Source of the DNA: Pseudevernia furfuracea
Lineage: Eukaryota > Ascomycota > Lecanoromycetes > Lecanorales > Parmeliaceae
Reading direction: 5' to 3'
Assembly: GCA_022315425.1 (NCBI GenBank)
Contig: JAIUPT010000021.1
Location: 248,001-312,000, forward strand
Length of the DNA stretch: 64,000 nt
Part shown: positions 45,301 to 56,525 of the stretch, piece by piece
Numbering within the stretch: the stretch's first letter is position 1
Layout of the letters: every line of letters begins with the position of its first letter
Notes under the pieces: generated by a model
Told to the model about the DNA's origin: nothing
What the model saw: the letters and a program-made list of their open reading frames with translations, nothing else
Databases searched by the model: none
Translations under genes and position numbers: made by a program

Positions 45301-48300
45301 ATGATTGACTTGAATATGTCACATACTGCAAAAACAAGCCCCTTCACTGCTTCTGAAGTTACTGGAGGTCTTGATATCAGTACACTCCCTACTCTTGAAC
45401 ATGCTCGACCCTTGAAGATCCTTTCGCTCGGTTGGCATCCTGGGACTTCGTGCTGATATTGAGGCTAATGTTCCCTACAGATGGCGGAGGCGTTCGAGGC
45501 CTGTCATCACTCATCATCCTCAGACGGATCATGTATAAGATCAAGCCCACTGACGAGCTCCACGATATCACGAAGCCTTGTGAGTACTTTGATATGATAT
45601 GTGGTACCAGCACAGGAGGGTTCGCGCCCTGCGATTTTGACTTTTCCCGATGCTAGTATTCACTGACATAAACAGGTTGATTGCTATCATGCTTGGGAGG
45701 CTGCGAATGGGTGTTCAAGAAACAATAGATGCTTATGTATCCTTGGCGGAGGATGTGTTTCATGAAAAGGCTCGTTTCTCGATATACCCTAAATGGGTGG
45801 GATTTGCGATTGGAAAACCTCGTTTCAGTGGCACAAAATTGGCGGAAGCAATTAAGTCAATCGTCCAGAAACAAACCGGATCCGAGGAAACGCCCATGCT
45901 TGACACCCGAGTTAATGCGTGCAAAGTGTAGGCGCTTTTGCTCTCCTTAGCTTCTGTGACTGACGGCTGAGCTTTTGACAGGTTTGTATGCGCAACGAGG
46001 ACTGCGAATACTGAACCCGCTCTCCTGCGTACCTACCGAAGCAATGAAGAGGACAGCAGTCAGGGAGCTATTTGGCAAGCGGCCAGAGCCACTTCCGCCG
46101 CACCAACCTTTTTTCCATCTATCCTGTTTGGTAACCCTCCAGCGGATTACGTAGACGGTGCGATGCGTTATAAAAACCCCATACACCTACTAATGCGCGA
46201 AGCAACCACAGTCTGGGGCCCTGACGCGGACTTTTCCTGCGTCCTTAGCATTGGAACGGGTGCTCTAACTGCAGACAAGCTCGGCTCCTTAGGACACCAA
46301 GTTCTCTTTGCGTGTGCAAAGCTGGCAACATCCGCAGAGAACCTTGCCAAGGACTTTGGGAAAGACCAAGGCAGAATGTTGCAGCAAGAGGGCAAGTATT
46401 TTCGATTCAATGTCGTCCAGGGGCTTGGAAAAGTCAAATTAGAAGAATGGCAATCTTTCGATTTGTTGGATGCCGCTACAAAATCTTACCTGGAGGACGT
46501 TGATTTGGATATCCAAAGGTGCTCTGGAAGACTCCAGAATCCTACAGCCAGAGCATTACCGGGTGAGTTATCAACACGTAAGTCATTCGGACCACAGCCC
46601 TGCAATACGAAGACTAAATGCCTCTGAAGATCGCATCTCTCACACCCCGAACGATACCAGGGGAGAATACATTGATGTCACCCTCGCTCCAAGTCCTCAC
46701 TTTACAGGCCGAAATGATATCCTCGAGTCAATGTTCAGATTTTTCAGTGTCCTCCAACGGTCTTCATCTCAAGTAGCCATACTTATAGGCCTAGGAGGCA
46801 TTGGAAAAACACAAATCGCCCTCAAATACTTTGAACAAACAAGGTCATTCTATGCCATTGTGCTATTCGTTGAGTGCAACACCCGGCAAGAGTCAATCGC
46901 AGCGTTCGTGCGGTTTGCTTATCGGATTATCGACGAGGAATTGCGTCTATGTCCTAAAACTGGGTATGATGAGGCAGTCAAAAAATCGGGGTTTTCCGGC
47001 CTCCTCGGTGAACAAGCTACGCTATCCGTGACAGAGAACCACCTCCGTCTTGTGAAAGCGGTGAAAGCATGGCTTGGAAGACAAGAGGAAAAATTCTTGA
47101 TTATCTTTGATAATGCCGATGATCCAGCAAAGATGAATTTGGCAGAGTTTATTCCTCATCAAACCAGAGGAGATGTCATCATTACTACTCGAGATGCTGA
47201 CGCAAAAGCTTTCGGTCGACCATTTTTCATCAACGAAATGCAGAAGCAGGAAGCAGCCGCTCTACTTGCTAAGGCGTCAAACCTGAGTCTCGACAGCCCG
47301 GAATTGCGGAAGACAGCTGAACAAATTACAGAGGTTCTTGGTTATCTTCCACTTGCCATAGACCTGGCCGGTGGTTATCTTTCCAACTCTGATTCAGACA
47401 TCACTACATTCTTATCAAGCTATCAACACCACGCCAGAAGCTTACTGTCCAGAACGCCGAATGACGGGATGTTAGGGTACAGACATTCGGCATTTACAAC
47501 CTGGGAAATGAGCTTCGAAAGGCTGATTCAAATCTCACCCTCATCCGTACCGCTCTTGCAGCTCCTTGGCTTCGTCAACAACCAAGACATTTCGGACCTG
47601 CTTTATAACCCCCAAGATCCCAACGAAAGAATAGAATGGAGCCTTCAAACCGAACATCACGATTTCAGTGGAACGTTCGCATGTCTCTCCAGACTGTGTC
47701 TAATCAGACGGAACGGTAAAATGCGCACATACAATATTCACCCGATTGTTCATGTCTGGATCAGAGAACGGCTGGACTCTTCGCAGCAAGCCATCTTTTC
47801 AAGAGATGCGATGAAATTTGTTGCTCGGGCGCTGCCTGGTTTTCTTCCGGAGAATTCTGACTCCGTTGATGCCTGGAAAGTCCACCGGCGGCTGTGTCCA
47901 CATGTTCAAGCAGCTTGGGGTAATGTCAAGGCATATGCTGCACCCGTTGACGACGGCAATAGCATTCCGTTCCTAGCCGCACTTGATGTAGTAGCCACAT
48001 CGTTTCGAATTCAGGGACAATATGAGCTCGCTGAGGAGGTATTGCTACGGCGGTTGAAAGGGAACGAGCTTGCACATGGACCACGTAATCAATATACATT
48101 GGATACGCTGGCTAACTTGGCCTCTAACTACGATCTTCGCGGCAACATATCGAAATCTGAAGAACTCTATAGGCAGGCATTAGAAGGTCTCGTAGCAGTC
48201 TTAGGTCCTGAACACCGCAAAACGCTTTCAGTCCTTCACAACATGGCCAATGTACTCAAGTATAGGAATAAGTCTGGAGAGGCCGAAGAACTCTACAAGC

Positions 48301-49563
48301 AGGCACTCGAGGGACGCCGAAAACTGGGAGAGGAAGATCTTGACACGTTGGAAACCATGGATGCTTTGGCAAGTCTTTATTATAGTACAAGAAGAACAGC
48401 GGACGCTGAGCCCCTTCGACGTTTCGTCCTGGATGTAAGAGAACGCCGCCTTGGACCGTTACACCATGAAACGCTTATCACGGTATTGAACATGGGAATC
48501 TTGTACTCGGGGTTGGGAAAAAGCGGGCAGGCACTTACATTATAAGGAAAATTGGTCCTTGTACTCGCATATGCGAACTAATGTCCCTGACCAGTTTCAA
48601 CCGAGCCTATGAGGGTCTGAATCATTTACTTGAAACGCAGAATCCCGCTACCCTCAATGCCCTGTCATTGATCGCGGTGTTCTATGCGAATATTGGGCAT
48701 TCAAAGAAGGCCGAATCAATGTTTCGAGAAATTCTGGCCGGACAGAAACTCAGCCTCGGAAGCTTGCATCCTGACACTCTCTGGACTCAGAATTGTTTCG
48801 GTGGGGTTCTTTTCATGAAAGAAAAGTCTGAGAGTCTGTTCAGTTAGTGGAGAATGCTCTAGAAGATCTTCGGTCCGTACTAGGGCCTGAGCATCTGGAT
48901 ACGCTGTGGGTTGCTTCTAATCTTGCAATGATCTACGTGAACATCGGGAAGTTCAAGGAAGCTGAGGCTCTGCAAGAGACAGTAGTGAAAGGTTACATGG
49001 AAGGATTGGGCGAGGATCACATAAACACTCTTTACATGATCAACGACCTGGGAGACTGCTACATGCGGGAAGAGAAGTTCGAGAAGGCGCACGAGATGAT
49101 TAACAAAGCATTTGAAGGAAAGAAAAGGAATTTTGGGCTTAGGAGCCCCCACACCTTATACACTGCCACTTTTCTGGCTAACACAATGAAGGAGTTGGGA
49201 AAGGAAAAAGATGCGGAAGATCTTTACAAATCAACCCCCGAGACTACCATTGAGATCCTAGGCCCCGAGCATGCAGACGTTTGTCTATGTTCGATGTACC
49301 TAGCTGATCTCTATATCGGACAGCGACGGCTCCCAGAAGCTCGAGAATTGTATCAAAAAGTTTACGCGATTCGGCTGCGTTTACAAGGGCCAAATCACAA
49401 GAATACACGGCATGTGGAACAACTCCTGCTTCAGATCAAGCAAAGGATTGACTTTCCTGACCATGTCGCAAGTCAGGTGCCTATGAAGTCTCGACAAGGC
49501 CTTGATACGCCATCTCAAATCGGATTCAGGGGAAGAGGTGATACCATCCAAGTCCTCTTCTGA
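45301..49563 (+). pseudogene. Patatin / NB-ARC / TPR protein (fungal NLR, PLP-1-like), probably disrupted
   Basis: Exons 45301-45430, 45481-45619, 45676-45927, 45982-46562 and 46630 onward join in phase. The patatin lipase domain is complete: DGGGVRG at 44-50, GTSTG with Ser87 nucleophile, and Asp232 in VDGAMRYKNP. The STAND NTPase follows: Walker A GLGGIGKT at 421-428, Walker B FLIIFDNAD, IITTRD and GYLPLAIDLAG. Kinesin-light-chain-like TPRs of about 42 residues run to the end (LGPEHxxTL repeats). In Neurospora, PLP-1 of this architecture senses SEC-9 and triggers cell death. Two lesions appear. The sixth exon junction (48542) has AT in place of GT, exposing TAA at 48543. A frameshift lies near 48845. 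Without repair the product is 1005 residues and loses the last TPRs. Confidence 0.85.
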
Positions 49564-50392
49564 AGACTGCAGTTTCTACAGATAGCATGTACAGTATAGC
49601 CATTTCTTTGCTTTATCTCCACAAAGTGGGGTCATCGTGCGCTCTCGAAGCTTGCCGCCATGTAATTACTATTGTTGTTGTTAGCTTCGGTATTCAGGAA
49701 GCTGAGATACCTGGTGGATCAATCTGCCATAATCGATCTTTTTCGATCTTTGCCGTATCTAGCTGGCACTTCTACCTTTGACTTTCTAAGAATAGCTTCC
49801 AATTCCATTTAGCCCAGTGTGGCAATTGATTCCTCATCTCACACTGATGATAGGAGTTAGCGAACAAATTACGGAGCCGACCTAATTTGCAGTTGCAGTG
49901 GGGTGTCATTGACAGTGTTCCTCGGGTAAATGGAGGGACAAGACGGCTTCTCGAACGTCAGATGGGGTAGGAAAAGCTGAACGGAAAGACATCGTATATG
50001 TGAGTTGCCTCCAATAAACCTTACAGAGTTTGAGCGGCTGCCAGGTCTGGTAACGCAAGCGAGGCTTCACAGGAGCAGAGGTATACCACAGCAATAATAT
50101 TATCCTGCTCATAATGACACAGAGACAGCCGACAGTCCATGTTCTAGATTTCGATTCTCGTCTTCCAACCACCCCGAAGACGATATGAGATCGCATACCT
50201 TCTGGGCCTCGGGGCTAGGAAGCAGTGAAGAAGATCAGTTGTAGATCCCAACTCGGGATTTCTCCAATCTTGCATTTCCCCCTTCCAGGCTTGTGGTCAT
50301 TCTCAGACTAGAGTCCTGCGTTGTCCCCGAAAACAAGGCAACGTAACTCTATGCTACTTCGCGGAATACTTGAAGCTGGCTTCCTAGGGTCT
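49564..50392. other. Convergent spacer
   Basis: 829 bp between the ends of the NLR gene (+) and the CmcJ-like gene (-). A short minus-strand open frame (49906-50196) shows no protein-like features. Confidence 0.5.
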
Positions 50393-51699
50393 CTAAAACT
50401 CGAGTGAGGTGCATCTGCGTCCTTGCAAGTCAGTTTCTGCGATCAAAATGACTGATGAAGCGGGCTCACAGCAGGCAAATCTATTATCCGAGTCAAAAAT
50501 CTTCAGTAGCGTGACGTCCTCGGGAGTTGCACCCGACCGGAAGATCCAACGCTGGGCCGGATTGGGGAGGATCTCCAACGCCTCTTCCGCGTAGTGCGGA
50601 AGGATTATGTCGACGGGAACGAGGTCGCCTTTCGAGATGTAAGGAAAGGGACAGATTGCAAGGGGATACGAGTTGACCACTTGCACGAGCGGTCGCCAGA
50701 TGCTAGATCAGAGCCATTGTAAGCTTATCTCTCCAGAGCCTCGTATGCGAAGAATCAGGCGCTATTGCAGAAGCTCCACCCACTTGATAAAGCGACAACG
50801 CCCAGACAACAGCTTTGGGGCACGGCCGCCCATGTGAAGCCGAATGCGTCCAATTGCTGATCTCGGGGACTGATCTGTCACAAGATTAGCCTTGTACTAG
50901 ACTACAAAAAGCGCAAAACATACCGCAATGCACGCGGCGAGCTACATCAACAAAGCCATTCGCCTTGTCCTTCTGCTCAGTCCTGAGTGTATAGTCGAAA
51001 ATGAAAACTTCTTGACATTTCAGATGGTCACAAAGCCATGTCTTCATCTCTGTCATGTACGACTCCAAGTCCATTGGTGCGCTCAAGTTGATGGTTCTGG
51101 ATTTCTGGGGTACGAATTCTAGACCATGTTTGTCGAGAGTGAAGAGGGGTTCATAACCCCGAGCATCTGTGACCATGACCTTCTCATAGCGACCCTTGAA
51201 GTTGATTTGAGGGCGTTCTGAGCCCTCTGGAGAAGGTATCTTGCAGACGTATGGCTTCTGGTCATCGTGCTCTAGGTCTGGTGAGAAATACTGCAATATT
51301 GTGTTGGTGCGGTACAGATGGTCGCTGGGAAGTTCAGGAAGTCCCTGCCTCCGAGCTTCGACCTCAATAAATTCGGGTTCATGAACAGCAGTCGGTGCAG
51401 TCTGTGCGTTGTCTAAAAGCAATTAGTATTCATAATTGTAATTGAAGGATAGAAGAAATGTGACTGTATCCTGACGGCCATTTCATAGGCCATTTCAACC
51501 AGGGTTTCTCGTAAGGACTTTTGGGGTCAAAATGCCATGTAAGCCATGGTAGAGTCTCTGGGCTCGCATTTGATAGAGAGTTGCTTGTGGACCCGCTTGC
51601 CCGGCTTCGAGGCCACCATTCTCGCCATGGCTGGGTGCGACTGTCGTCTGGCGAACGTGTATCGTACTCAGCAGCTGCTTCCCGATAAATCTGAGCCAT
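50393..51699 (-). CDS. CmcJ/GA4-desaturase-like family protein
   Basis: Four exons: 51699-51465, 51412-50924, 50874-50784 and 50702-50393; introns of 52, 49 and 81 nt, the first with a TACTAAT branch; 374 residues. This fungal family is annotated as GA4 desaturase or 7-alpha-cephem-methoxylase-like and includes oxidases and isomerases of secondary metabolism. Family landmarks are ILQYFSPD, KPYVCKIPSPEGSERPQINF, VTDARGYEPLFTLDKHGLEF, EVFIFDYTLR, RVHCDQSPRSAIGRIRLHMG, FINIWRPL, NPAQRWIFRSG and VTLLKIFDS. The His-x-Asp pair (HCD) sits where the family has HVD. The first 75 residues, rich in Trp and Ser, are an extension without a targeting signal. No biosynthetic core gene lies next to it. The reaction is not predictable. 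Confidence 0.85.
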
Positions 51700-52947
51700 C
51701 TAATCCTGGTTCAAGTCAGAACGTATGAAACACGCACACAAGAAAATACTCAAAATAAGTAGCTGGTAACTCAAGAGTCAAAGACATACGATACTAAAGA
51801 CCAAGCAAGATTGAGGTGTGGCAGCAACTTTTGTCAACTCAGCAGGTGCAGCAGTGTGATAACAAAAGCATGATGGTCTATGGAGGAGGTCCATGGGTAT
51901 ATAACCCATGGCCTGACAAAGAGATCTATCTAACAAAGGACAAACATGAGATGCATGGAATGATCTAGGCACGTCCAACAACTTTCAGCGTGACCTTTGG
52001 TCTCTTGCATGTAATGACGTGGCAGTGGCTTCGGTCCTAGTCGGTCTGCGATACTGTTCCCAGGAACGCAACACCATCTAGTGTTTAAGCGACGATAGGT
52101 CGGATACAAGTAGGGTGGTGGGTCGCCGGACACAACACGCGAAGGATCATGCATGTACATTCAAGGATCCTATGGAGGGGTTTTCTCCACGTAATATGGT
52201 CCCACTAGTTGTTTCACTCCTATCAATCTCCAACTAGCTCACACGATTAGCCAAATGACCCAACATCATTAGGAGGAGGCACTAAGCTATCGAAGAAATG
52301 CACCCACGCCTCAATGACGATAAAAAATCTTCCGTTAGGCCGGAAGAAAGCCCTTCGGAAACCCGTTTTCTTCTCTTTTCTTCCGCGTGTTTATCGGCAC
52401 GCATTCTTTTCTCCGAACCGCGCCTAAAAATGTGAAAACCGTACGGTGATCTTTACTACTACAACAATACTAAAAGATACTCAGCTTGTAGATCCACTTT
52501 CTTAGGTATTGCCGCTTACCCGTCGGCAGATTTACCTTCCACCCATCCTGTCACTGCTGGCACCTGCTTGAATTATAATTAGCTCAAAAAGCGTATACCT
52601 ATTATTCTCTTCTCCTTACGTGACCCTCAGAGAAAGTATTGATCCAATTGTTTGCGATAAGCCTAGGTGAGTTTGATGTGTTCGTGGTTTTAGGATGGTT
52701 GAGGTAGAATCGGGCGTCATTCGGCTGCTCGCCTCACCTGGCTGGAGACCACGATCATCCCATGTAAAATGTTGGCCTTATCTTGGTGCCTACCTACCTC
52801 GAGCAAAGAAGACGGGTTGAACAGAGATCGAGTTTCGCTATTTACTAGCAATTGAAACTCCAGTAGGCAAACTTTCTGAAACTCTGATCTAGGAGCCAAA
52901 ACGCAAGATACCTAGGAGAGAAAAGCAGCGTATTTCTAACGCGAGCC
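51700..52947. other. Intergenic region with divergent promoters
   Basis: 1.25 kb between diverging starts of the CmcJ-like gene (-) and the GMD gene (+). Short open frames only. No repeat array or RNA gene is seen. Confidence 0.5.
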
Positions 52948-54184
52948 ATGAGCCAACGAACGGCGCTGATAACCGGTACGGATTTTGCGCTCATGGTCGC
53001 TTTAGCTTAGCTGAGGTTCCATTCGCAGGCATTACCGGACAAGATGGCTATTATCTTTCTAGATTTCTGCTCAGCAAGGGATACAAAGTGCATGGCCTTA
53101 TTCGTCCGACTTCCCAAGGCTGTCTTGCTCACCAAGGCACTGATCCCAGAGTGGTCCAACACTATGGCGACATGTTGGATGCGGCAAGCCTCTTGCGAGT
53201 TTTGAGCTCGGTCCAGTTCGACGAAGTGTATCATCTGGCTGCTCAAAGCCACGTTCATGCATCATTTGAGTTAGCATCATATTCAACTGATGTGATTGCT
53301 CTGGGAACTTTGCGTCTTTTGGAAGCAATGGTGAATCTTGGTATTGAGAAGAAGGTAAAATTTTTCAATGTGAGTGCCAAAGTACAACGATTTTTGGTGA
53401 TAAGCCCAATCATGACTTTAAGACAGGCCTGCAGCTCGGAAGTCTTTGGAAGAGTGGCAGAAGTTCCTCAGACTGAAACAACACCCTTTCGGCCTCTCTC
53501 ACCATATGCACTTGCAAAGGCCTATGGTTTTTGGATCACCGCAAACATGAGAGAGATCCACGGCATGTTCGCAGTGAATGGGATATCTTTCAACCACGAA
53601 TCGCCTCGGCGAGGTATTTGAGAACGCCCTTCCGGCAATACTAAAACTGACGTCTCCAGGACCCAGTTTCGTCACTCGAAAAATCACGCTTGGGGTAGCA
53701 GAAGTTGCGCTCGGCGTCGCAAAATTGATTGAACTTGGTAATCTAGATGCTCGGAGAGATTGGAGTCATTCTAGAGATATTGTTCGAGGAATGCATCTGA
53801 TGCTGCAAGCTGAGATTCCGGATGATTTTGTTCTTTCAAGCGGAGAGTCACACACCGTAAGGGATTTTGTTGAAGAAGCATTCCGTATAATTGGGGTAAA
53901 CATTGGGTATGGCATGTGTGAAGAACTCGGACAGTTCGCGAACTGACATGATTAGCTGGCGTGGCTCTGGCGTTCAAGAAATCGGGATCGACCTGGACAG
54001 TAGCACGGTTCGGATACGCGTCAATCCAAAATTGCACCGTCCTTTGGAAGTTCCACATCTCCGGGGATCTTCTGCCAAAGCGACCGAAATTCTTCGTTGG
54101 CAAAGAGATATCAGCTTCCGTGAAGTGATCCAGGAGATGGTTTTGGCAGACCTGGAGGTTGTAAAGCATATCTCAGCCAACTAG
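52948..54184 (+). CDS. gmd: GDP-mannose 4,6-dehydratase
   Basis: Five exons: 52948-52975, 53029-53369, 53427-53613, 53660-53906 and 53956-54184; introns of 53, 57, 46 and 49 nt, all in phase; 343 residues, close to the family length. It converts GDP-D-mannose to GDP-4-keto-6-deoxy-mannose, the precursor of GDP-L-fucose, GDP-rhamnose and related sugars. The NADP site is TGITGQDG at 9-16, and the catalytic residues are in SSEVFG (Ser127, Glu128) with Tyr150 and Lys154 (YALAK). Family blocks NHESPRRGPSFVTRKI, RRDWSHSRDIVRGM and VLSSGESHTVRDFVEEAF are intact. The second intron is a multiple of three without a stop, so retention would not shift the frame. No fucose synthase or fucosyltransferase gene is in the window. 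Confidence 0.93.
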
Positions 54185-54967
54185 TGCTCGCTTGGTGGAT
54201 GACATGCAAAGGACGCGAATAGATGACGACTTCGATATTACCTTAGGGGCGTGCCTGCAAATACGCAGACTGTTGGGATACAGTAAACCCCGTTACTATA
54301 TACTCTGCAAAGTCGGCACTGTTGAGGTTCCTCTCTGTTCGATCTCGTACAATGAGCCGAAGTCATATTTCCCTCTAATTATTAGCAGATTAACGTTTTC
54401 CTTGCACTTCAGAAGTAGCGGAGGTGTCAGGGACTGAATGTTTTGGGAAGTAATTGTGTATTGCAGTTTGAATAGAATACTGTCTATGTAGAATAATTAC
54501 ATGAGCATACGCAGAAGAAGAAGTGTGCGCACGCCAAGACACTAGGCCTGATGAGGACTAGTGGGTGTTATCATGTATGCAGGGGCCAATGGGACCATGC
54601 AGAGGCCAGTGACCAGGGCCAGTGACCAGCTGAGCCATACAGTGGTCAATGGAACCATCAGTAGTAGGAATATTACTAGCTAAACACCACATAAATACAT
54701 CATAAACGTTTTTTTTCTCTTTCTTTCTTTTTGGGATTTGGATTGGGACCGCTGTCAAGGGAACTGTGACTGTGAGTTATATATTCATGTGTGGTGGAAA
54801 AGATGATATTCTTCTATGTGCCTGCAGGGCAGATACGAGTAAGGTATGTGCGGAGCCAAGCCGCGCTAAGCCCAATTGGGCTGAGTCCTCTGAGGAGGCC
54901 TTGGCGTACCGTGACAACCGCTTGACCCTTTAGCATCATTACCACTCATAATAGATGTATTCAGTCA
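54185..54967. other. Convergent spacer
   Basis: 783 bp between the ends of GMD (+) and the Dabb gene (-). It holds a small degenerate repeat (see next entry) and a T-rich run near 54710-54735. Confidence 0.5.
54582..54658. repeat. Degenerate minisatellite
   Basis: Units of the type ggccaGTGACCAg and gGCCAATGGgACCAT repeat four times in 77 bp, two of them adjacent (54602-54629). The copies are imperfect. Confidence 0.6.
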
Positions 54968-55562
54968 TCAGTAGACACCCTCGGTAAAATCCAAGGTCAG
55001 GAAGTCATTGTTCTCCGGGTCGATAGCCTCAACAAAAGCTTTGTGAGCCGGGTCACGGTCAAGGAAATAGTCCCTGTCGGCCTCGCTGTGGAACTCAATC
55101 AGGAAGCCGTGAGTCATTTTTTTCTACAGGCGGTGGAATCAGCGAAATTTGAGCAAGAACAGACTTCGATGCTTGATTGGCTGACTTACGTTGCTTCCTT
55201 CAGGATTGTTATTGATACCACCTTTACTGGCCACAATGTAAGGCTCCTTGGTTTCAGGGTTGAGACAGGTGTCTTTCAAGCCAACAATCATCTTGGATAT
55301 CTGGAGAGCGCCGATATACATTAGGATGTTGGTGTGCAATGGGAGCAAGGAACAGGATGCACGGTCATACACGCTGGACGGTCTCAGGCTTGATAGTAGG
55401 CTTGAAGGAGACGAGGAGGATATGAGTGATGGGCATCTTGTCGTGATGTTGATCTGGTGACGGCTGTCTTAGATAGATGGCGGTGGAAAGGAGAAAAAGG
55501 ATGATGGCGGCAGAGACAGCACAGCCAAAGCTGAGGATGTTCTTTCGATGTCCGTCAGGCAT
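54968..55562 (-). CDS. Dabb (stress-responsive A/B barrel) domain protein with N-terminal membrane segment
   Basis: Three exons: 55562-55371, 55300-55190 and 55123-54968; introns of 70 and 66 nt in phase 0; 152 residues. The domain begins at MPITHILLVSFKP (about residue 43). It continues with LKDTCLNPETKEPYIVASKGGINNNPEG and ends HGFLIEFHSEADRDYFLDRDPAHKAF and LDFTEGVY, the usual Dabb pattern. Before it lies MPDGHRKNILSFGCAVSAAIILFLLSTAIYLRQ, a basic start and one hydrophobic segment, which would anchor or secrete the protein. A shorter cytosolic form could start at Met43. Dabb proteins are small dimers; some act as polyketide cyclases, others have no known function. I cannot predict a ligand. 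Confidence 0.88.
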
Positions 55563-56525
55563 GCAAACGAGCGAGCGGGTACAGCAGAATAATTACTCGA
55601 GGAAGTGGGAAGCTGAGACCTTGATTGTACATCATTTGCTTAAGGCTGGGCGGGCGATGTCTACAGACATCTTGGCATTCCCTACCTGGGTCGGCTGCTG
55701 GTTAAGTACCCAACAGGCTCATTCCGGAATAGAGGTGAGGGATTATGAAGCAGTTCCTCTGGCGCTTGCTAAGCTAATCACGACTGCTATCGGTAGGTTA
55801 CACCAGGTTCCTCGTATTGCTTGTGCAGGGACCATTTCGATATGCCCCCTCTTATCTCTCAGTATCCCTACGGAGTAATATAGCAGAGCCTTATCTTTGC
55901 AACCTCCGCCACCTTGGCCACCCCAGAGCCGACACACTGGTGTGCTAATTAATGAAGCCCAAATCCTCACAACCATTATTATGCCATCCTTGAAAACTCC
56001 GAGGTCTGTCTCTTGAGGTGGACTTTGTCGAAAGAATCAAGAGCCTGAGATTTAAACAAGGGGCCCTCAGTAGAGTAGAGTATAGCATAGCTTCTTGGCA
56101 GAGGGCTTCTGCAGAAGGCTTTCTCTATAGATTCTACATCACCCTTGCTACCCATATAGATCTGGTCTCATTTCAACTGGAGGTCTTGCCCAGATTCCAA
56201 GTGGCCTTGCAAGCTGATCACTCGTTTAAAGCCTTTCACAGTCTCTTTTGTAGCTTGTTCACTTAATTATTCGCTATTCTTCGATCGGAGAGTCTCACTA
56301 TTATTCTTTATCTGTTTCGATACGTTTAAAAAGCTTTACTATAATTACATCGTGTATACACAGTAGTAGTCTACGCCCGCTGCTTGCTAAAAGGGAGATT
56401 TCCAGGTACCTTAGACTAACATTTTAGGGCAGAACCGCGAGCCTATTGGGGCTGCTTACATAACTTCGCAGGGCTGGAGTGATGGCTCCAATCGTTTTCT
56501 ACCTACGGAGTACAATGCTCTCATC
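55563..56525. other. Intergenic region with divergent promoters
   Basis: 963 bp between diverging starts. A plus-strand open frame overlapping the Dabb start (55477-55878) is a shadow. Nothing else is recognised. Confidence 0.5.

Noticed and set aside
53370..53426. Continuous open frame through the second intron of GMD
   Set aside because: The 57-nt segment is a multiple of three without a stop, but it has GTGAGT and ACAG ends and interrupts the family block FFNACSSEVFG, so it is an intron.
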